64,000 nucleotides of DNA, taken from NCBI RefSeq assembly GCF_016758195.1, contig NZ_QYAC01000005.1:310001-374000 (forward strand), read 5' to 3'. A model generated the notes under the pieces. The model did no database searches. It had not been told where the DNA came from and worked only from the letters and a program-made list of their open reading frames with translations. The DNA comes from Leucobacter chromiireducens subsp. solipictus. Its GTDB lineage: Bacteria > Actinomycetota > Actinomycetes > Actinomycetales > Microbacteriaceae. Numbering within the stretch: position 1 is the first letter of the stretch; each line of letters begins with the position of its first letter. The position numbers and the translations under genes were made by a program. This document shows, piece by piece, positions 1 through 8,277 of the stretch.

Positions 1-328
1 GCACGATCGCGGTTGCGGCGATGCCGGGGGCAACGCGGGGGGCGAAGTGCCGGGCCACGGTCTGGCCAAATGCGGCGCGGGGGTTCTCCACGGGGATGAT
101 CGCCCCGCGCCCCGGGGCCGGCAGCTCCACGCCGGTCGGCGCGAACACGACCGCGCCGACCTCAAGTGCCGCGGTCAGCCCGGCGGCGTAGCGCTCGACG
201 TCGCCCACGAAGGTGAGCGTGTCGGCATTCGCGTCGAGCAGGGGGGCGGGAACCGAGATGCGGAGGTCTGCGCCGAGCAGTTCCGCGGTGAACTCGTCGG
301 CCAGGGTGCGTGCGGTGAGGTCCGTCAT
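1..328 (-). CDS. LpxD/WbpD-like sugar N-acyltransferase, N-terminal part (cut by window edge)
   Basis: The first 109 codons of a protein read leftward off the window. The visible part begins MTDLTARTLADEF and contains VENPRAAFGQTVARHF followed by a PGIA segment. That is the junction between the N-terminal domain and the left-handed beta-helix of LpxD-type acyltransferases. Actinobacteria lack lipid A, so the substrate is probably a nucleotide-activated amino sugar for a surface polymer. The divergent Gfo/Idh dehydrogenase at 439 supports this, since such pairs occur in UDP-N-acetylamino-sugar pathways. The start at 328 is set by a -10 box 7 bases upstream. The catalytic hexapeptide-repeat domain lies outside the window. 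Confidence 0.6.
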   Translation of the reverse strand, partial: MTDLTARTLADEFTAELLGADLRISVPAPLLDANADTLTFVGDVERYAAGLTAALEVGAVVFAPTGVELPAPGRGAIIPVENPRAAFGQTVARHFAPRVAPGIAATAIV

Positions 329-335
329 GCCCACC

Positions 336-341
336 ACCCTA
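336..341 (-). promoter_or_regulatory. -10 box TAGGGT of the LpxD-like gene
   Basis: On the minus strand TAGGGT is followed by 7 bases and then the ATG at 328. This is the spacing of a leaderless actinobacterial transcript. No Shine-Dalgarno sequence could fit. Confidence 0.5.
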
Positions 342-374
342 GCCTCGCGCAGTGGGGGATAAGCAAGCACCCCG

Positions 375-380
375 TACACT
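375..380 (+). promoter_or_regulatory. -10 box TACACT of the Gfo/Idh gene
   Basis: TACACT lies 58 bases before the ATG at 439 and would give a leader of about 50 bases that carries the GGAGGAG ribosome site. No clear -35 box is seen. Confidence 0.4.
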
Positions 381-438
381 GGGACAGGTTTGTCTCGAAG
401 CCCCGGGACCAAATCGCTCGCGACGTTGGAGGAGAATC

Positions 439-1395
439 ATGGCCAATCCGAATATCGTGCTCTTCGGTGCCGGAACGATGGGGCGCAACCACGCCCGGAT
501 CATTTCGTCCTCCTCACGCGCCAATCTGGTCGGCATCGTTGACCCGTTCGAGCAGAACGGCCGCGCCGCCACGGACCTCTACGGGGGCGAATGGTACCCC
601 GAGGCCGAGGCCGCGCTGAAGCACGCCGACGCCGTGGTGGTTGCCGCTTCCACCGAGTACCACTACGACATCGCGCGCCAGGTGCTCGACGCGGGCCTGC
701 CTGTACTGATCGAGAAGCCGATCTGCCCGTCGCTGGAGCAGACCGAGGAGATCCTCGCGACGGCCGAGCAGCGCGGTGTTCCCGTGCAGTGCGGTTTCCT
801 GGAACGCTATAACGCTGGCGTGATCGCCGCGCAGTCGCTGATCGAGGAGCCCGTCTACGTGCGCGCCGAGCGGCACTCGCCGTACTGGGCCCGTATCAAG
901 ACCGGTGTGGCGTGGGACATGCTCGTGCACGACGCCGACCTCGTGTCGCGGCTTTTCGGTTCGGCCTCGCCGACCTCGGTGAGCGCCGAGCTGGGCTTCT
1001 TCCATCCCGAGTCCGTGGAGGGCGCGGAAGACGTGATCGACATGACGCTGCGTTTCCCCGGGAACGGGATCGCCTCGGCCTCGGCCAGCAGGGTCGGGCA
1101 GCGCAAGGTGCGCAAGCTCACCATCCAGTCGCTGAACTCCATGGTCGAGGTGGACCTGCTGCTGCGCAGCGTGACGAAGTACCGGCACGCGAACATCGAG
1201 AGCACCGACGGTCGCGCAGGGTTCAAGCAGATGACCGAGATGGAGGTGCCCGAGGTCTCCGGCCTCGAGCCGCTCGCCGCGCAGTTCGAGCACTTCGTCG
1301 ACCTCGTGGGGGGTCGGGTCGACCAGGATGAGGAACGCCGCAGCATCCTCCCCGCGCACCGCATCATCGCCGCCGCCCTCGCCGCAAAGGCGTAA
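439..1395 (+). CDS. Gfo/Idh/MocA-family NAD(P)-dependent sugar dehydrogenase
   Basis: 318 residues. The N-terminal Rossmann fold shows GAGTMGRNHARI (about residues 10-21), and the family EKPI dinucleotide and catalytic-lysine motif is near residue 94. Members oxidise sugars or nucleotide-sugars. The neighbouring LpxD/WbpD-like acyltransferase suggests a role like WbpB/WlbA in making an N-acetylated amino sugar, which is an inference from context. A longer open frame begins at 352, but the ATG at 439 has GGAGGAG 4 bases upstream (428-434) and puts the Rossmann glycines at the normal distance from the N-terminus. It ends 21 bases before the convergent gene at 1417. Confidence 0.85.
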   Translation: MANPNIVLFGAGTMGRNHARIISSSSRANLVGIVDPFEQNGRAATDLYGGEWYPEAEAALKHADAVVVAASTEYHYDIARQVLDAGLPVLIEKPICPSLEQTEEILATAEQRGVPVQCGFLERYNAGVIAAQSLIEEPVYVRAERHSPYWARIKTGVAWDMLVHDADLVSRLFGSASPTSVSAELGFFHPESVEGAEDVIDMTLRFPGNGIASASASRVGQRKVRKLTIQSLNSMVEVDLLLRSVTKYRHANIESTDGRAGFKQMTEMEVPEVSGLEPLAAQFEHFVDLVGGRVDQDEERRSILPAHRIIAAALAAKA

Positions 1396-1416
1396 CCCGC
1401 CGGAGCGAACGCCGGA

Positions 1417-2358
1417 TCAGCCCGCGGCCACCGCGTAGCGGGTGAACTCGCGGGTGGCGGGTGGCAGATCCGGCGCAGCTTCGGTGCCCAGCTCCGTCAC
1501 GAGGAACGATTCGAGCGCGTCCGCACCGCCGAGGCGGAAGCCGAAGGCGTAGTCGGCGTCGGGGCTGAACGGCCCCATCGACTCCGGCGCAGCTTCGGCG
1601 CAGCCCGCCGTCGCATTCGTGGCGACAGATCCCACGCGGAGCAGTCCCGGGGCGGACGCCGCAGGGATGGCCGGAGCCGTGCCGACCGGCTGCGGCACTC
1701 GGTCGACCGGCATCGGGCCGAGCTCCCAGGTGCCGCGGGATTCCGTGCAGTCCGTGGTCGCCGTCCAGGTGCCGTCCGCGGCGAACGTGACGAACGTGGA
1801 GGCGTCGGGCCCGCCCGGTCCGATCCAGCGACCGGTGAGCGTGATCGCCTGATCGTCGACCCGCGTGAACCGGGCTGCGTCGCCGGCGGCGTCGGTGAGC
1901 ACCAGGAGGTCCTCGGCGGCCTCCGCATCCCGCACCGTCACGAGCGCCGTGATCGTGACGTCGTTGCTGCACCCGATTTCGGTCATCGCGCCGCCGGAGG
2001 CGTCGAACTCGCCGTCCGGCCCGATCCGCCACCAGCCATCACCCTGATTGCAGCCGTCGGAGGCGAACCACAGTCCGTGCTCCGAGAACTCCAGGAATGC
2101 CGAGGGGTTCGTCGGGCTTTCCGAGACCCAGCGGCCGACGAGCTCGCGCCCCGGAACCCGCTCGCCCTCGTCCTCGCGTTCTGGTGCGGTCGATGGTGGC
2201 GCTGGGACGACTGGCCCAGATTTCGCCGGTGACATCTGCGTTGTGTGTGCAGCGCCGGGACCCGTGAGCGGGAGCGAGTACGCATATGCGGTGAGCACAC
2301 CGGCAAACGCGAGCAGGCCGGCACCGAGCATCCCGACGACGTGACGCATCGTGGACAT
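1417..2358 (-). CDS. Exported protein with two META/HslJ-like repeats
   Basis: 313 residues. A hydrophobic N-terminal segment (MRHVVGMLGAGLLAFAGVL, residues 4-22) is a signal peptide or anchor, followed by a Pro/Thr-rich linker to about residue 70. Two similar domains follow, each starting with a GRW motif and containing an E/F-x-x-x-G-x-W and a D-G/T-D-C pattern, as in META (HslJ-like) domains. The function is unknown. The start at 2358 (MSTMRHVV) has GGGGAGG 5 bases upstream. A longer frame to 2388 lacks such a site. It reads in the same direction as the coiled-coil and LicD genes upstream. Confidence 0.65.
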   Translation of the reverse strand: MSTMRHVVGMLGAGLLAFAGVLTAYAYSLPLTGPGAAHTTQMSPAKSGPVVPAPPSTAPEREDEGERVPGRELVGRWVSESPTNPSAFLEFSEHGLWFASDGCNQGDGWWRIGPDGEFDASGGAMTEIGCSNDVTITALVTVRDAEAAEDLLVLTDAAGDAARFTRVDDQAITLTGRWIGPGGPDASTFVTFAADGTWTATTDCTESRGTWELGPMPVDRVPQPVGTAPAIPAASAPGLLRVGSVATNATAGCAEAAPESMGPFSPDADYAFGFRLGGADALESFLVTELGTEAAPDLPPATREFTRYAVAAG

Positions 2359-2411
2359 GAGTGGCCTCCCCGATGAGCGCTGGTCCATGTGGACCTGCTT
2401 GGGGTCTCAGC

Positions 2412-2618
2412 CTAGGGCGTGAGTCGTTCTTCGACCAGGTCCAGCAGCTCCGCGACGCGGAGGTTGTCTCGGCGGAGCTCATCGAGTTCCGCCTCCAGCT
2501 GCGAAATGCGCTGCCGTTCGTGCTGCAGCTCTGCCGTGAGACGACGGACCCGGCCGCCGGGCAGACGGCGTCGGAGTGCGCCGGCGATGCGGCCGGGGGT
2601 GCTGACGTGCTCGGTCAT
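2412..2618 (-). CDS. Small coiled-coil protein
   Basis: 68 residues. After a basic N-terminal stretch the C-terminal half is one amphipathic helix rich in Leu, Glu and Arg with heptad spacing (LTAELQHERQRISQLEAEL). The ATG overlaps the stop of the LicD-methyltransferase gene by 4 bases (ATGA), so the two are translationally coupled. It may be a partner or oligomerisation subunit of that enzyme. I do not recognise a family. Confidence 0.6.
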   Translation of the reverse strand: MTEHVSTPGRIAGALRRRLPGGRVRRLTAELQHERQRISQLEAELDELRRDNLRVAELLDLVEERLTP

Positions 2619-4216
2619 GGTGCGCTCCTTTGGGAGAAGTCGGGTGCAAGACCCCGCGTGGCCGGGGAATCGGCGAGGGTGACGGTAACTCCGGTGGGAC
2701 GGCGGCCCGGGACCGTGCCGGTGGCGCGCGCGAGCGTGGTGAAAGCGAGCGAGAGCCCGAACCGTGCCGCCTCGCGCTCCAGTGCGTGTTGCTCGAGGTG
2801 CCAGCCGCTTGGATCCTCGAACCGAACGTCCGCGGCGTGATGCGCGTGGAAGGTGAAGCGTGCGCTACCTCCGCTGCGCACAGCCATTCGGATGAGGCGC
2901 CAGGCGTGCTCGCGCCCGTGATCGCCGATCTGCTCAAGCACGTGGTTTGCGACCACGTCGAATGCCCCGGCGAAGCCCGCCTCCTGAGGCACACTGAGCG
3001 AGGTGAGTCGGTACAGGTTCGCGTGCCGGAACGAGACGCGGTCCGCTGAATCAGGGAAAGCGGTTCCTCGCGATTCCGCCCGGGCGAGCGCGCGATCGCA
3101 GTAGTCGAGTCCAAGGACTCGACGCGTGGGCTCGCGGGCTGCGAGCGCGTGTGACAGCGCGCCATCGCCGCACCCGAGATCGATCACTTGGCGAGCGTGC
3201 AGCTCGTGTTGCTGGTCGAGGATCCATGCTGCGCCGAGGTCCCAGGCGCGGCCCGCGGGCTCGGGTCGCTCTGGATCTGCGAAGTGCTCGTCCCAATACT
3301 CGCGGTGCAGGTTGAACGCCCCGAACCAGTTATCGAAACGGCGGCGGGTCTCCGGCGGCGTCTCGAGGACGTAGCCGGGAATGGGGGTGCGCCAGTTCGC
3401 GTCGTAGTTGATGGTGAGCCAGTGCGCCGGGTCCGCAGGGGCGGGAAACATCGTGCCGTCGATGTCCACGGCCCGAAACGGGAGAATCTGGTTCTCGCGC
3501 ATGTTCCCACGCACGTGGAATGGCTGGTTGATCTTGCCGTCCGCGGTGAAAAATGCGGAAAAGACATCGATGTAGTGCACGATCTCGCCGGACGCATCGC
3601 GGAAGAGGAGCTGGAGGTGCGTGGCGCTGTGACGGCGGATTTCGTGCCCGGCTGCCGTGAGTTGTGCCCCCACGCGAAATCCCTCGCGGGCCACGTCGAC
3701 CGGGCTTGTATATTCGGACAAGTACGCGATATCCGCGTCGTCGTCGTGGGGGAGCAGCGCCCCGCTGCGGACCGCTCCGAGGAGCGTGCCACCGACAATG
3801 AACGGGCGGAGGCCGAGGGTGGTGAGCTCCGACACGATGCTCGCGGCACGGTCGATGATCCTCCGTTGGGCGGCGGCACCCATGGTTTCGAGGGCGGTGC
3901 CGAGCCGTCCCCACTTATTGACGACCAGCGGGGTGCCTGAAGCGTCGACCACGCTCACACGCGTCGGTGCATCGCTAAACTCGACCTCCACTGAGCCGAG
4001 CTCAGAGCCCGTCGCGGAATCGTGAACGCTGAGCCGCGTGCTGCCGACGAGATACGGCAGCAGTGCCGCCGGCCACGGAAAACGCAGGGCATCGCTGGGG
4101 CGGGACCGCACGTCGATCGACCACACGCGCTGGCCGTCGAATCGGAGGTCGATTGATACCGTGCCCGGCGGCAAGGAAGGGAGCGCGAGTGCGCTCGGCG
4201 TGACGAATGGCTGCAT
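2615..4216 (-). CDS. LicD-type phosphotransferase fused to a SAM methyltransferase
   Basis: 533 residues with three parts. Residues 1-100 are a beta-rich region with no recognised motif. A LicD/nucleotidyltransferase-like domain has GGTLLGA (142-148) and HDDDAD (157-162). The C-terminal class I methyltransferase has motif I VIDLGCGDGAL (344-354). LicD enzymes move phosphocholine or similar phospho-groups onto surface glycans, so the fusion probably decorates a cell-wall glycopolymer and methylates it or its substituent. It is transcribed away from glf with only 52 bases between their starts, which ties it to galactofuranose polymer synthesis. On the minus strand TAGACT (4244-4249) is a possible -10 box. 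Confidence 0.75.
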   Translation of the reverse strand: MQPFVTPSALALPSLPPGTVSIDLRFDGQRVWSIDVRSRPSDALRFPWPAALLPYLVGSTRLSVHDSATGSELGSVEVEFSDAPTRVSVVDASGTPLVVNKWGRLGTALETMGAAAQRRIIDRAASIVSELTTLGLRPFIVGGTLLGAVRSGALLPHDDDADIAYLSEYTSPVDVAREGFRVGAQLTAAGHEIRRHSATHLQLLFRDASGEIVHYIDVFSAFFTADGKINQPFHVRGNMRENQILPFRAVDIDGTMFPAPADPAHWLTINYDANWRTPIPGYVLETPPETRRRFDNWFGAFNLHREYWDEHFADPERPEPAGRAWDLGAAWILDQQHELHARQVIDLGCGDGALSHALAAREPTRRVLGLDYCDRALARAESRGTAFPDSADRVSFRHANLYRLTSLSVPQEAGFAGAFDVVANHVLEQIGDHGREHAWRLIRMAVRSGGSARFTFHAHHAADVRFEDPSGWHLEQHALEREAARFGLSLAFTTLARATGTVPGRRPTGVTVTLADSPATRGLAPDFSQRSAP

Positions 4217-4250
4217 GGTGAAGGGGTCCGTACGGATGGAGACAGTCTAA

Positions 4251-5408
<1,158 letters not shown>

Positions 5409-5430
5409 CCGCGCGCCGCTCTGCTCGCAC

Positions 5431-5465
5431 ACGCCCGCCGGTCACCTGAGGTGACCGGCGGGCGT
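5431..5465 (+). terminator. Terminator hairpin after glf
   Basis: A perfect 16-bp stem (5431-5446 with 5450-5465) has a TGA loop and lies 22 bases after the glf stop. It has no U-tract, as is common in actinobacteria. Confidence 0.75.
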
Positions 5466-5551
5466 CCGGGTATCCGGCGTCGGAAACACCGGGCGAAGTG
5501 TAGCCGGTTCTCGACCGGTTTGGGAGACTACACAACCCCCTGATCAGGAAT

Positions 5552-5557
5552 TATGCT
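5552..5557 (+). promoter_or_regulatory. -10 box TATGCT of the first metalloprotease gene
   Basis: TATGCT lies about 38 bases before the ATG at 5596. Upstream, 5498-5533 holds GTGTAG...CTACAC around a CCGGT...ACCGG repeat, which may be an operator, although the two dyads are not concentric. Confidence 0.4.
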
Positions 5558-5595
5558 GGCCGCATATCGTGCCAGCGCTGGTCAGGGGGTATCCG

Positions 5596-8184
5596 ATGCA
5601 CCTCGTTCTCAGAACTGCGACTGGCAGTGCGCTCGGAGTGATTCTGGTGTTCGGAGGGGTCAACCCAGTGCTCGCTGTACAGGCCCGCGGCGGATATCCC
5701 GCCGGGGAGCAGACGGTGGTGGATCACGAGCTCGGCTCGGAGCTATCGCCCGAGGCCGTGGTCGATGCTCCCGACGTGGTGGCCCCGGAACTCGGCGAAC
5801 CAGGAGAGCTCGACCCCGGTGCCGAGCTCGCGCCCCAGCCCGACGATGAGGTCGTGCCCGACGGCACCACTCCCGACGGCACTCCCCCCGACGGTGCAGT
5901 GCCCGAAACTCCGGAAGAACCGGGGCGCGCGATCGAGGACACGGACCCCGGGCCCACGCCCGCCCCCGCGCCAGCGGAGCCGGCTCCGGAGGTTCCCACC
6001 GACGCGGAGATCGACGTGTCTCAGATCCCCGAGCGGATCGCGGTCGAGGGCACGCTGATCGTGATCGCGGAAGAGGCACCCACGCCGAGTTCCCCGGCGT
6101 TCACGGAATGGTCCGGGTCAGCGAGCTCCGCAGACGCGGTCCCCCTGGACACCGCGCTCAGTGCCCCGCAGGTCCTTCTCGCTACGGATGCGGGCAGCGT
6201 GCTGCCGCTCGCCCCCGGCCAGGTCGCCGGTGCCGAAACGGGTCAGCGGTTCTTGGGCGAGGCCGAACTCGGGCCGGAGCTGCGCGTCGACGTCGCCGAG
6301 GCGCTCAGTGCCGCGGACGGCGATGCGCCGACACCGGTTGAGCCTCCGGCACCGGCTCCGGCTCCGCCAGCGGCCCCGGCTCCGGCAGCGATCCCGGCCA
6401 CCGCGCCGCTCGTCGCGGAAGACATTCTGGAAGCCGCCCTCGGCGAGGCCCGCGCCGGTGGGGAACGACTGCCCGTTGCCGGGCTGATCATCCCCGGCAC
6501 CGGAGTGGGAACTGAATTGCAGCCACAGGCGCATGCGGCGGACGTCCTGTTCTACGCCGGCGGCGGAAATCCCACGGACGGGCAGCTGTCTCAGCTCGTG
6601 CGCGACGCGGGGAACTACTGGGTCGGACAGACCCGGGGGGTCGTCTCGAGTCTCTCGGTCGGCGCGGTCAAGCGGAGCGAGAAGTTTGCGAAGAACCGCG
6701 GTATGCGCTGTGACTCCCGTCACCTAGACGCGCTGTGGGATGATGCGGCGCGCCAGTTTGGGCGCACTGCGAACAGCTATATCGGCTCCGGCAGGCACCT
6801 CGTGGTGTTCGTCGATGACGCCTGCGGCGCGCTCGCCCAGAACTCCGCCGGGTGGGGGAGCTACGGCGTGATGCACAGCGGCGGCATGATCTGGGTCGAT
6901 CTCGGCGCGCGCCGGGCGGGTGGACTGCCGATCACGGGGGTCACGGGCATGGTGACGCACGAGCTCGGGCATAACCTCGGGCTGGGGCATGGGAAGTCTC
7001 GGGTGTGTTCGGGAACCGCGACGGATTCCCCCACGCAGGGCGGGGTGGTCCAAGCACCCTGCGCTGACGTTGAATACGGCGACCCGTTCAATGTCATGGG
7101 CATTGGTGCCTGGCGTGGCGACCGGAAGCCGCCAGCGCTGAGCATTGCCCAACAGGACGCATTGGGCGTTGCGGGATCGGGGGCCGTCCGCACGGTGCGA
7201 CCCGGGGGCGGAGCCTCACAAACGTTTACGCTCGCCCCCACGGGGAACTCGGGCGGGCTGCGGGGCCTCAACATCGCGGGCTCGACCGGAGGCGAGTTCT
7301 ATGTGGAGTTCCGTGCCATGAGCGGCCAGGACTCCGGAATGGGGCTGAAAGCGGGCAGCGTCTACGAGAGTGGGCAGACCCGGGGCGAGTATTTCACCGC
7401 GTCTGGGGTGCGGCTCGTGAAAGGCGACCCGGTTCGGAACCTGAATGGCACGCATCGCTACGGCAGCACCGTGGTGTCCGTGCGTGACTCGCAGTTGGGC
7501 GTGTCCGGGCTGTTCCAGACCGCGCGGAAAGGGAAGCAGCTGATCCCCTGGAACGGCACCGTGCGCGTCGTGGTCCTCGACGTTGGGGCGACGTCCGCGA
7601 AGGTGCGGGTGGACTTCATGCCCTTCGTCGATGTGCCATACTCCCACAAGTTCGCCGACGAGATCGCCTGGATGGGCACGAGTGCGCTCTCCACGGGAAG
7701 CGCCGTGGGTGGCGGCCTGCGAGAGTACCGGCCGAGCGACCGGGTCACTCGGGAGGCGATGGCGGCGTTCCTGTACCGGATGGAGGCACCGAAGAACTTC
7801 CGCGCCCCGGCGGTGTCCCCGTTCGCGGATGTTCCCGTGGGGCACAAGTTCTATCGCGAGATCAGTTGGATGTACGCGACCGGACTCTCGACAGGCACCC
7901 GGCAGGCTTCCGGCAAGCCGAAATATCACCCGAAGGCTCATGTGTCGCGGGAGGCGATGGCGGCGTTCCTCTACCGCTTGGAGCAGCCGCGCGTGAGCGC
8001 GCCGAAGGTGTCCCCGTTTCGCGATGTCCGGCCGGGGCAAAAGTTTTATCGGGAGATCGCTTGGATGTCGCAGGCGAAGCTCTCGACGGGGACCGCGCAG
8101 CCGAGCGGGAAGCCGAAGTATCTGCCCAAGACCGGGGTGTCGCGTGAGGCGATGGCGGCGTTCCTGCAGCGGTTGCAGAGATGA
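5596..8184 (+). CDS. Secreted metalloprotease (M11/metzincin type) with SLH wall-binding domains
   Basis: 862 residues. A signal peptide (about 1-30) is followed by a long Pro/Glu/Ala-rich spacer. A metzincin catalytic domain has HELGHNLGLGH (455-465) and a Met-turn FNVMG with Met501. The EYGD sequence before the Met-turn is typical of gametolysin-like M11 peptidases. From about residue 677 to the end there are three SLH-type repeats, each with W-M...LSTG...REAMAAFLYR. SLH domains hold proteins on the wall polymer, so this is probably a surface-anchored zinc protease. The ATG at 5596 has AGGGGG 6 bases upstream. A longer frame from GTG 5569 lacks a better site. The next gene is a paralogue with the same architecture. 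Confidence 0.85.
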   Translation: MHLVLRTATGSALGVILVFGGVNPVLAVQARGGYPAGEQTVVDHELGSELSPEAVVDAPDVVAPELGEPGELDPGAELAPQPDDEVVPDGTTPDGTPPDGAVPETPEEPGRAIEDTDPGPTPAPAPAEPAPEVPTDAEIDVSQIPERIAVEGTLIVIAEEAPTPSSPAFTEWSGSASSADAVPLDTALSAPQVLLATDAGSVLPLAPGQVAGAETGQRFLGEAELGPELRVDVAEALSAADGDAPTPVEPPAPAPAPPAAPAPAAIPATAPLVAEDILEAALGEARAGGERLPVAGLIIPGTGVGTELQPQAHAADVLFYAGGGNPTDGQLSQLVRDAGNYWVGQTRGVVSSLSVGAVKRSEKFAKNRGMRCDSRHLDALWDDAARQFGRTANSYIGSGRHLVVFVDDACGALAQNSAGWGSYGVMHSGGMIWVDLGARRAGGLPITGVTGMVTHELGHNLGLGHGKSRVCSGTATDSPTQGGVVQAPCADVEYGDPFNVMGIGAWRGDRKPPALSIAQQDALGVAGSGAVRTVRPGGGASQTFTLAPTGNSGGLRGLNIAGSTGGEFYVEFRAMSGQDSGMGLKAGSVYESGQTRGEYFTASGVRLVKGDPVRNLNGTHRYGSTVVSVRDSQLGVSGLFQTARKGKQLIPWNGTVRVVVLDVGATSAKVRVDFMPFVDVPYSHKFADEIAWMGTSALSTGSAVGGGLREYRPSDRVTREAMAAFLYRMEAPKNFRAPAVSPFADVPVGHKFYREISWMYATGLSTGTRQASGKPKYHPKAHVSREAMAAFLYRLEQPRVSAPKVSPFRDVRPGQKFYREIAWMSQAKLSTGTAQPSGKPKYLPKTGVSREAMAAFLQRLQR

Positions 8185-8234
8185 AAAGCGACACAAATGA
8201 CGCACGCGAATTCTGAATGAGAGGTGTGAACACG

Positions 8235-8240
8235 TAGGGT
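8235..8240 (+). promoter_or_regulatory. -10 box TAGGGT of the second metalloprotease gene
   Basis: TAGGGT lies 37 bases before the GTG at 8278, the same distance as in the upstream paralogue, so the two genes probably have separate but similar promoters. Confidence 0.4.
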
Positions 8241-8277
8241 GATTCCTGGGAAACCCGTCCCCGGTGAAAGGAACCCT

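Noticed and set aside
5498-5533. Nested dyads before the first metalloprotease as an operator
   Set aside because: The two inverted repeats have different centres and no regulator is adjacent, so I mention it only in the promoter note.
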